Below are positions 12,909 through 32,700 of a stretch of 64,000 bases of DNA, in pieces. Each line of letters begins with the position of its first letter. The stretch's first letter is position 1. The stretch is from Ciona savignyi (lineage: Eukaryota; Chordata; Ascidiacea; Phlebobranchia; Cionidae): the NCBI GenBank assembly GCA_000149265.1, contig CH002580.1, positions 127,787-191,786 of the forward strand, in the 5' to 3' direction. The position numbers were made by a program, and so were the translations under genes. Below the pieces are notes generated by a model that was not told the origin of the DNA, made no database searches, and saw only the letters and a list, made by a program, of their open reading frames with translations.

Positions 12909-12968
12909 GCATGTAGGCTGCAAACACCACCTATACATTTCGCTGAGTAGCCTGATATTAGGCCTCAT
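11506..12968 (-). pseudogene. Duplicated AChE 3' exons fused to a new ATG frame
   Basis: Copy A of the tandem duplication. Exon 12909-12721 lacks the first part of the parental exon and its splice acceptor; exons 12086-11908 and 11633-11506 are complete with intact splice sites. A continuous frame starts at ATG 12968-12966 in the neighbouring 3' flank and crosses the junction in the cholinesterase frame. If spliced like the parent it would give about 184 residues: roughly 20 new residues, the segment with the catalytic His, and the T peptide, but no nucleophile Ser. All four exonic differences from copy B are synonymous. It may be a pseudogene, an alternative 3' end or a young chimeric gene. 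Transcription is not shown. The acceptor-like GCAG at the junction is not in phase with the upstream AChE exon. Confidence 0.6.
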
Positions 12969-13889
12969 GCCTTCATGTTTTTCTTTGTTGATATTGTAGA
13001 TTAGATGTTATTGTCGTTGATATACTAATTAAAGTAAAATGCTGAAAATTTATGTTCCTTATTCCAAATGCAGAAATAGTTTACCAAGTTCTCTAACGAT
13101 GTTGTCTACAACAAGACGAGTGAGTTGTCTAACGTAAGCACTGATACATTCCACAACTCAATGATTTTTCCGGAGGTTATTCAACGATAATCATACCCTT
13201 CAACTCCGATTTTCTGACTCCAAATAACAAATGACATATCCGTACATGGTAACGCTCTGTAAATCAACATTCTGGATATTTGAAAATGCGGGGTCTAATT
13301 TTTACGGCTTTCCATTCCCAAAGAACATATTCTATCCTACATACGAATTAACCATACAAAGCTGTACTTAACCCTGGAAGCTTCAATATGAGTACAAAAA
13401 GTTAAATATTATTACTGCATGATACGCCTTTTCCCACCCATGAGAGCATAAATGAAACTTGTCAAATTGTTATAACGAGAATTTATTACAGTATATACCG
13501 CGTGTGTCTGTTAAAACGAAGAATCAAATAATAAAACCAGGGGATATTCGACTCTTGGAGCAATGTATATAATGCAAAATGTGATTTTGCGTATTGATTC
13601 GCCAATGTCCTATAACTTACTACTTGTGTAATGTTCTATATAAAATAGCATTAGTGCAAGCCGCATGCTGGAAAAGTTAAGTATAGAGTGCACTTAAAAA
13701 TACAGTGAGACCCCATTTACAAATGAGCTATTTGAAATCATGACCAAATCTTTTTAAATACTTTTATGAAGCGCTTGTTTAAAGGTAGTAGGGACCCACT
13801 GTGGATTTCAAGCGTTATACACTGTATATATTAGGGGCAAAGTAACCTTGATAAATAATGAAAAAAATGGAGAAAAAACTGAGGCATTA

Positions 13890-22615
<8,726 letters not shown>

Positions 22616-25600
22616 GCTTAGATTTGATCTTTCAAGGTATAAAAGAATATTGATCCTATTTACATTGTCCTTGCTATAGGTCCATTGCTTGACGCTACGC
22701 AGTGGTGATATAAGAATATACAGAGAAGACTTCTCACACAAAATTGAGTACGAAGCATTTTTATCAAACTCGTTACAGGTCTAATATTACTAAACCGAAC
22801 ATCCTAAAAATAAAAGGTCATAGGAAAGAGAGCAATGTGGTGTAACCGATACTGCTATTGTTTTAGTAACACCTCTAAATCACATCAAGAACAAAGGCGG
22901 TATACAACATCGAGACGCTGTTTTTACCGAAACGCAATACCTTAATGACAGCTTTGATCGATTGATCAGTTTAAAGTTAACTGCGAAGATTGCCAATCTG
23001 GGCAATAACACAAACTTGTAATTTTTATATTAAGATATATGTACTGAAGTTTATTAGTCACTATAAAAAAACGAATTTTTATGAAACTATATTTATTTTT
23101 CTACCAAAAAAGGCGAATATATATTAAAAAAGTAAGAGTGACAGACACTATCCTGCCCCTCCACACTACATAGAAAGAGTTACTACTTTCAATCAGCAAA
23201 AGATGTTAGGTTTTCAATTGCTTGCACATTTACTTTTGCTGCTTATGTTTAGGTTTGCTTCCACATTTACTTTTGCTGCTTGCAAAGCGTAACAGTCTTT
23301 TACTGTCTGTTATCGAAGAACTTTGAAAACGCTATCAGCTAAAGTGCTGGCTATATATCACGTCGCTAAAAGGACAGGGCTAATTGAGCTAACTGAAAAA
23401 TTGAATCGACGTTGCGACTGTGTGATCGATCTGGCATAGAATAATCTGTATTTTGAAATCTTTAATAAAAACGTTCAATTTAAACCCAAAGGGCGACGGA
23501 AATAGATTTGAACAAAAACGATGAATAATTAAAGCTTTAAAAGTCATGGTATAGCGACTAGGTTTGTGCAAAAGCGAGGTGCCTCTCGAATTAAACTAAT
23601 CAAGGCCACCCACCTAAAACAGGGCTATCGATTACATACATTGATTCAACTCTAGACCAGAGTGCCGCAATTTAATAAGGGTAAAGCTAATGTCCGAATT
23701 TCTAGCCTTCCACTTGCAAAAACCGTAGGCCACTTAGCAAGGTGGACTAATTAGCAAATCGAGCTTAACCGCGCTGTAGCACCGCTTTTCTAGTTACCAG
23801 GACACCCCCAATTAAAAAATCGTTGTACGGATATGATATATTTTAAATATTGTAGTTTTTGGTGACAGGTTCTATATCCTTTGCGAAAATTAAATAATTA
23901 ACAAATCATTGGCAGTAAAACAGATAACATGAAATAATAGTTTATTTAACTATGTCTGTTTTAATAAAATCTTTTCTTATCTAAGCTGCAAAAAATAAAT
24001 AACATTGTCCATATGTCAGTCTGCATCTGCCATTGGTTTTTCATTTTTTCGACTTGACTATTGTTTACCAGCATGAACGTACTACCAACGCTGGTAGATT
24101 GAGAGAACAACACTAATCGTCTTGGGAATCAGGCCCGCAACGTTTGGACGACTGAAGGCAACTTTCCACGCTCCGGTCTAACTTTGCCCGACGCAACGAA
24201 AGGAGAAAGGCTAGAACACAAAAGGTGACAATACGGACAGCTGAGAAAGAGATTCACGATCAATTAAAGAGCGTGAACTTATGCCGCCGTGGTTCGGATT
24301 TCGGAACATTAGGCTTTAAATATTTAAGTTCAAACGGGCGAGGTGAAGCAGGAGTTCCTATTTATTTATCGGCACCTAAACTAAAATACGGCAAGACAAC
24401 GTTGTTAAAGTATTGACACGGCCGACTACAGTAAAGAGTTACTAATATTTACTACAAATCCAGGTTACTACTTTCACTTTGTAAAAGCTGGAAAGTAAAA
24501 GTTGGAATCGCGAATTAAAACTTCTCATATTATTGCACACGCACCTAAATACTTTTAACATACCTGAATTATACCGGCACCACAAGCAAAAATAAAGCAT
24601 AGCACTGCTGTAATGCAATAATGTTAACGAAAAAAGTGAGTGAGTTTTTCAAGGCGCAGGTAGTAATTAGAAAAGTCGCAGGAGCCAATTAGTTAAGATA
24701 TTCTAATAGGTTGTTTCTGTACTCCAGTCCTTGTCGCGAGGTGGGGCAAAAGAGAAATAACATGTCCTATTAACAGCGTGAAATGTTTTTCAGTTTATGT
24801 GTGAATTCGTTTTAAACGTATCAAATGACGTCATTGTAAAGGCTAGTACAGACTCAGTCACAAGCGATAGTTGTTGTGTTACAAAAGCAATTATAAAGTT
24901 GTTATAAAACTGTCAGATTCGTATCACGAAACGATAAATTAGGAATCACCGCTGTAATTTTGATTGATTTGCAAGCGAATAATTCACATTCGCGAAGTGG
25001 TCGACGGGTTCAGTTGCTAAATGGGGTTGTCTCAGTAACTAACTACATAAAAAGTATCGAGTTACATAAAGACTCTAGTTGTTAAGGCAGATTTACATTA
25101 TTTCGAATACATTACTGTTGTACAGTGTAGCAGGAATCGGTTATACATCGCCGCTTATCTATACTTAAATAATATTTTAATCGCTGTCTTGTTGACTTTT
25201 CTTATTGACGTAAAACGCCGGGTACCACTCATGGTCTTGTACTGGTATTGTCCAGAACAGTCATAAAATTTGATTTTTAACTATCTGCGTTAAAGTGTCT
25301 AATGCTCTACACTGTCTATACTAGTTTTAACAAGCTAAATCGCATATTTTAATCTAATATTTCGACGTATAGGGAGATTACTTATACGCTGTCAGTACAG
25401 TACACAGCCGTTGAGTATTTACTTTTACCGCCAGGCTGGTAATAAAACTTGATTTTAAGTGAACAAAATAGTGCTGTTACTGCCGGTTCAGTGTGTACAG
25501 TGTGAATTGAACAACAGTCGAAAATGTTATCCATACGTATTCCAGGAAGTTTTCACAACACTGGCGCTTGATCACAGCAGTCAGCAGTTACTTGACACAG

Positions 25601-26500
25601 CGTAGTAAGGAGTACAGTTTTTGTTCCATGTGGATTTTCAAAGGTATTGTTATGATATGAAACTGTAGGAAGCAATTGTGTGTGTGTCGTGCGACGTGCA
25701 ACGTGCGTGACGTATAGCACACCATAACGCGTCACGATCTCTATTATAGTGAATTGGCTGCAAAGAGATACGGCCAAATTGGCGTGATTAGAAATTAGTG
25801 TTAAAGTATACCGTGCTGTTATTTTGGGAAATTGTTAATAGACGCCTGTTCAATTTACCATACAATCATGTAACACCAAGAAGTAACCAAATGCGCCTGA
25901 AAGATAGGAAGCGGACAGAGCTAAATACAGAACAGTCAGATGGTTTCAACGATAACAAGAAAGGATACGGGAAAGTAAGAATGAACAGACATAATACATT
26001 ACTTGCTAGAGCGAATGTCTATAACTTTAATGTCATACGAGTGCAGTAGTAAACGTTTTAGAGGATAATTAATGCAATAATATAATTCACGACACTAATA
26101 ACACATTGTATTAATTGATGTGAAGTCTTTTGGTTAACTTAATTATGTTATGTAATAACTGGGTATACCGTTTATATGATCCAATATGGTTATGGATACA
26201 TTGGTGCTGATATTTAAGTGGTGTGGTTATTAAAACTGTACAAAGACACACACACTGAAATTTTGATAAGAAGAGACACACACAGAAAAATTGGTTTATC
26301 TCTGAAAATGCAGAACAGTTATACAGACAATGATCTTATCAGGCAAATTTTATATTCAAATACAGACGTATGCTATTAGAAGTTTCAATTGTGACGCAAA
26401 ATGACAGGATTATTTTAAAGTTAAGTTATGTAAATCTCTAATCAGGCTTTAGAAATAAGACTCGGTCGTTTGGTTAACATAGGGATGAACTTTAAGTATT
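22616..26500. other. Divergent intergenic region
   Basis: Separates the minus-strand cholinesterase from the plus-strand PSTPIP-like gene and should hold both promoters. No coding exon was recognised. A 20-base segment (CACATTTACTTTTGCTGCTT) is repeated at 23226 and 23262. Two copies of a GACACACACA-containing repeat lie at about 26245-26300. No core promoter could be assigned with confidence. Confidence 0.5.
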
Positions 26501-26714
26501 GGAATTGTGTTAAATGTATTTAATCATGGGTATATATATACATGTGTGTTTGTGTGTGTATGTGTCAATATTGGTTCTTCGGTTTTTATTAATACTTACT
26601 AAAAATGCTCTGTGGTTGTATTACAGTTTGATAGATTCAGGTTATTTTATAGTCGTATTTGTACCCATTTCCTGGCTTAGTCGTATTCCATTTCCCCCGA
26701 TAACAAGCCAAACT

Positions 26715-29700
26715 ATGTCATATCCTCCCGGCACATTTCGTGGTTCGTTTTGGGAACGAGACTTTTTAACCCAGAATGGATTCGAAACAGTGGTGACGCA
26801 CATAAAGGAAGGGCAGCGTGTTTGCAAGTGGCTTGAAGATTATCTCAAATTAAGATCAAAAGCTGAAGACGACTACGCAAAAGCCTTACTGAAGGCTTCA
26901 AAGTACGTGCTGTTTGTTTTTATGTTCTGTTTCTTTTCGGAGTACCATGTTTTAGTTTTCAAATGAACATTTCTCTTATGTAGTATTTTTTAATTTTACC
27001 TTGAATAACTTTAAACCCGGAAACTGGGTTTGCTGCCGAGTCCACTTATCGTCCGGCCCGATGGTCTAGCGGTTAAGTGCGTCGCCTTTCAATCGAAAGG
27101 TTGCAGGTGCGAAACTGGTCGCTAGCTAGTCGGTTGTGTCCTTGGGCAAGGCACTTTACGGACATTGCCTGAACCCAGCGGATTAATGGGTTCTACCAAA
27201 TTTAAGGAACATGTCTATCACATACAACACACTGCAATAGCTCCGGTAACCCGACGATGGGCGCGAGGTGATCTGACGATTGCCCGTGTGATAACCCCTG
27301 GGGTTTTCCCATTCACGGGGATAAACATGAATATCCTATCCTATCCTATCCTTAAAATTCAGTACATGAGACGGATTTTACCCGGTTAAACAAACTTGTC
27401 GTTATGGTCATAGTAGCTACACGGCACAAATGTCCAGTCTGGATACTGGAGCTTATTCTTGGAATAGAGTGTTTTGTTTGTATTGTTCTCACAATATGTT
27501 AACGTCATAAAACACTTGTGGACAGTGTTTCTAAACCAAACAACGCGTACCGGTAACACGAAAAGTGCAGACGAATTTAGATTTTCGTAATATGTAAAAA
27601 TTGATTTGAATACGCTAAGTGCCAGGGCAATATTGGAGTAAATTATGAGACAAGATATTTTTAAACTATCGATATAATTGAGTTAAGTTTTTTTCCACGA
27701 TAAAAACACAAAGCAGGACCTTTAATAAAAAAAATTGTAAACGGAAAAAATACGGAAAAACGACAGTCGATAAAACATGTTTATAACCCAATAAATTATA
27801 TTTACTTTAGTATATTTGGACGTGGTCGCCAAAAACGTATAAAAATTTAATAATTAGATAAAACTTGGAAAATAAATGTGTAGGCTCTATCAAAATGATT
27901 ACACTAAAGCCACGAAGAAAAGTGTGCTGTAAAGCGACTGGTACAATAGGGAGTCGGCTTTAGAAGGGGTAGCGCTGAAAGTGTGGACCATAGTGGAAAA
28001 AGAAAAACTCCAAAAAAGGAAATTTCACTAAAAAAGTTTAAAGTGCCACACTTGCGAAGGCATCTATTAATGTGACCTGGATGGATTCGTTAAGTGAATG
28101 TAATGACCCGCAATTTTCCGTATCCTAAAATATCAGTTGAAGTCAAGGCAATAAACGGTATGTATCAGTAGAGAATACGCCAAGTTTAAAAGTTCAAGTT
28201 ACCGAGTAAATTGACTTTCCTAATTATAATCTGAATTCTGATAAACTACTGCTTTGGAGTTTTACTAAATTATTCAACACCGAGAAGCTTAAATAAAACA
28301 AGCCTGTGAATTTATGGTTGTACCTGTATGGTTTGTTGTTAAGATTATCTATGAAATTTACACATGGTTTTCAGTTCAAATTTTAATAAAATTCGTTATA
28401 ACACTTGTTCTTCCATACACGTCTGCGAAGTCAAAATTCAATTGGACAGAAAATGATTTAATTCTGTCTGAGTATCAACTTGTAAATTATTGAAAACATA
28501 TTCGATTGGTAACATGATGCTGTATTTAGCTGGGACGAGGTTTTAAAATGTATGTTTATTTACGATTGCTGTGATAGAAGGGTCGCACCACCTGTCGAGA
28601 ATGTCGATATTTTTAGCCAATTCCAATGATTCCAACGATTAAAAATATACGAATAATGTAACATTGGTTTCTATAAAACAAACAGCGACCAGTGAGTAAA
28701 ACAAAGCACATTTACTTTCGGTCCGTCATTCACTCTTCGGTTACATCATTTCCGTTTTCCATATAAGGTAGACGACTACAGCCGCGTTGTTCTTAACCTA
28801 GGTCGTTCATTGTGCAATTCATTTCAATTGTTTAACATTTAATTACGACTTACACATAACAATTTAACATTAAATGTTGTATGGATGGGCTTTAACAGAA
28901 TGTAGTAACAAAGGTAAAGTTTTACAAATTATAAAAACAATAACATTTTTATATTTTATAAAAGAAAATACCCCGATTTAAGCCAAGGATATATGATAAA
29001 AGATTTATAGAAAACATGCATACATTCAAACAAAATTCTGTTAAAATCAATATCACTAACATAAATAACATAATAGAAGAGAAAAGCTGGTATTACAATG
29101 CTGGGGATTTTTGTTAGAAATATGTTACACCTGGTTATCAGCTCAATATTGGTAGTGGGCTGTTGTCTGTTAAATATATCTTGGCTAGACCCCCCAAGAT
29201 TTCCTCTATGAGAATCTTATATTACTGTTGATAGTATACTAGTGCCCACGCAATTTTAAACTGACAGCTGTGCTATGGCAGGTCACAGGTAACTAATACC
29301 ATCCTCTGGGATAATTATTGGGTCATGTTTATCAATACTTGAATTAAACCATTAATATAAACTATCCCATATAACATAAAAGTAAGTAAAATAATAAACA
29401 CCCGGATTCCACGCACCCAATACCCAAAGATAAACTGGTTTTATTCTGTGTTGGGCACCAGTAGAAGAATTAATTTTTTGAATACTGTAGCGAATCGTAT
29501 AGTGGCAGTTTTTATTCTCTCCTCTTGCATTAAACACAATCTTTTATACAGTGCGCCGCAGCGACAAAGGCGCCCGCGCGTCAAATTAAGGCAATCAAGT
29601 AATAAACAAAAGGAATGCGACGAACGTTACACTCTTCCCCCCTAAAAAAAACACAAAATATCAAAAATTTAAATTGCCGATACAGAAAAAAAAATCACAT

Positions 29701-32700
29701 CCTTAATTCGAAAATAGTTTCAACGCGCTAATAAACCTCCAGGGTCGAAGACCCGGTTCATCAATAACCACGAGGTCCTTTTTACTGGGGCAACAGCAAA
29801 GTCCTCTAGATCAAACACACAGACGCTCTTCTCGATCCCGTCCGGTACCAAACTTCCACGTCCTGGCGCAACGAGAATTGTAAAATGTTTTTTATCAGTC
29901 TCGGAGCACCCACGTCCTAGTTCGACCGTCTTTCTTTTGTCCACGTCCGGCACAAGTTTTCTGCATCCGTTGTCTTTTTCGTCCTGGCTCTCGTCGATGA
30001 CGTCCAGCACAAAACTATCATGTCCTTTGTCTTTTTCGACTTGGCTCTCGTCGATGACGTCCAGCACAAAACTATCATGTCCTTTGTCTTTTTCGTCTTG
30101 GCTCTCGTCGATGACGTCCAGCACAAAACTATCATGTCCTTTATGTCCTTTGTCTTTTTCGTCTTGGCCCTCGTCGATGACGTCCAGCACAAAACTATCA
30201 TGTCCTTTGTCTTTTTCGACTTGGCTCTCGTCGATGACGTCCAGCACAAAACTATCATGTCCGTTGTCTTTTTCGTCTTGGCTCTCGTCGATGACGTCCA
30301 GGACAAAACTCCCAGGTCTTTCGTCCCCCACAATGGTCGGGCCGCATACCCTGCTGTCACTCGCCCCCGACATAACAACATCCGAAATCTCCTCACCACC
30401 GATCCAATCAAGATTACCGTTACCACGGACATTAACACAACTTAGCATTGGCGCGATCTCAGCAATTGCCTCGGTTGCACGACCCTTTAATACCTCCTTT
30501 ATCTCGACTTGTTCCGCATTGTCGACATGCTCCATACTGTCGTGCACCTTTCCCAATCTCGGCTGAAATGTAGTCACTTCCTCGGTTACATGATCCATCG
30601 GCGACTTGACATCCAACTCGGCTTTATTGTCGTCCTGTTTCACAATGTCGTGCGCCTCTTCTAAAGTCATTTCCCTGTTCCTTGATGTCGAAGCAACATC
30701 GTGATAAACTGGTCGAATATGACGTAATTCTTTGTGGTCGCTCACTTCCATAGCCACGTGGAGCGCCTCTTTTAAGGAACGAACATTTCTCATTCCAACA
30801 ATAACTCGGTCCAGCTCATCAGGCAGAGATCGAATGAATGCGTCCACCAGCAATTCCTCCTGGGTACTTTTTGGCAAATGCGGGTAACCTCTTACCACCA
30901 ATTGTTGCAAACGCGTACCAAGGTCGGCAAGCTTCTCTTCCGGTTGTAACTGTGCTGTGTGCAACAATGTTCTGGATTTTTGGCAACTATACACGTGGCC
31001 AAATTTTTGATCCAGTGCCTGACACAGCGAAGTGTAGCAATAGTGTTGATCTTTGGGCAGTTGGGCCTGCACGAACAACGCCTGTCCAGAAAGCGAGGCG
31101 GCTAACCGTCTACCCTTTTCTTCTGCAGACCAACTGTAACATATGGCCAAGTTTTCAAATCTTTTTGAAAATGCGTCCCATCTCTCCTCTCCAGAAAATG
31201 TTTCTATTGGCACATATCGGCTGACAATTGACCACAGCACATTCTCCAACGTCACTGACATATCTTCCATCGTCTTAATAAAATAAAAGCATCAAAACCT
31301 GGTTTGTCACATCCACAACGTAAAGTACTAACCACTATACGATCACATCCTGGTCACAGCACCAATGTAGCGAATCGTATAGTGGCAGTTTTTATTCTCT
31401 CCTCTTGCATTAAACACAATCTTTTATACAGTGCGCCGCAGCGACAAAGGCGCCCGCGCGTCAAATTAAGGCAATCAAGTAATAAACAAAAGGAATGCGA
31501 CGAACGTTACAATACTAACAATTGTTTGCTTGTGTATAGGTAGAGTATCAGCCTAATAGGCGAAAGTTTGTATGTTTAAATTAGTCACTTGCTACTATCA
31601 TGACCTTATGTAAGGCACTTTTACAAACACTTTATTAAACCCACTACTTGTTGATGATTTGTACTTAAATTAAAGTAAGGTCCCAATTAAAACAATACAT
31701 TTATCTGACAACAGTGGTTCTTTAAAAAAAAATATCTGACAACAGTGGTTCTTTAACAAAAATTTCAATATGGGTTTAACCATCTTCCAGATTGCAAATA
31801 ACACATCCATGCGTAGTCATACTGTAAAGTAAAATAACAAGCTACAATATCTATGGAAACACAACTGGTAATCCATTGACCAAGGTGATTTAATAATTAA
31901 CCTGGTGCGACTGATAATATTCTTTTTTCAGGTAAACAAAAACAGTATTGTCAATACTAAAAAAAAATTGTGTATTTCCAACAAAACTAACCAACTGTAT
32001 CCCACAACCTCTTGTTTAGATTAGAGTGTCCACACACAGAGTATGGAGGAAGCCTTAAGGTTTCTATTGACATGCTTAGAATTGAAGCAGAGGAGGAGGC
32101 CACACTTCATTCCAACCTCGCTCAGCGTTTTTTGGATGAGGCTACTAAACTCAATGAATTTCGTGAGAAGTTAGTCAACATCTATGCTTTATTATATGTT
32201 CCATTGTTTACTTTTTAATTGAGCATTTTCATAAAGGCATACTATGAAGGCTGCTTACCTTTTTAACAATAAATTAGTAAACTTTGTCTTACTTGTTTTG
32301 AAAAATTACTGCATCATGCAGGTCTGTAATCAATCGAGTACTAATATGTAAACAGCATGGTTAATTATTTAAGATAATTTAACATCAATCACTCCAACAG
32401 CCCACAATGAGTGCAAGACTATGCCCATGTAATGACAAGCTTTGCGCTTTTTCATTTACATGGAGAAAACTGTATATATTTCCACTTAAACACATTGATA
32501 ATGTTGTTCTTTTTAGGCAAAAAGAAGAAAGGAAAAAGCATGAAGACATTGTCCATAGAACACACAAAAATAAAGCAGATCTTTATCGAAAAATGATGAG
32601 TTGCAAGTAAGAAAACTAGTTAATAATAAACAATTAAACATATTAAGTTATGAATTCATCTTTTTGTCCTGCACAGTACTATCATTGCCAAAGCTACCGC

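Larger units (their letters stand above)
29486..31511 (-). mobile_element. Gag-only LTR retrotransposon (non-autonomous)
   Basis: Complete 2026-bp element inserted antisense in intron 1 of the PSTPIP-like gene. Two 146-bp LTRs (29486-29631 and 31366-31511) appear identical on reading and begin TG and end CA in element sense. The 4-bp target duplication is ATAC (29482-29485, 31512-31515). A primer-binding site next to the 5' LTR fits tRNA-His, and a polypurine tract abuts the 3' LTR. A single 516-codon frame resembles Gag capsid; no protease, reverse transcriptase or integrase frame is present. The identical LTRs point to recent insertion. It matches the definition of TR-GAG elements (terminal repeats plus Gag only) and would need enzymes from another element. 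Confidence 0.92.

Noticed and set aside
29917..30566. Long frames of 141-209 codons on both strands overlapping gag
   Set aside because: By-products of the 57-bp repeat, which has no stop in several frames; only the 516-codon frame has a Gag-like domain.
31289..31350. Functional tRNA-His gene
   Set aside because: The 5' half is tRNA-like but the 3' acceptor strand is absent and it sits inside the retroelement leader.
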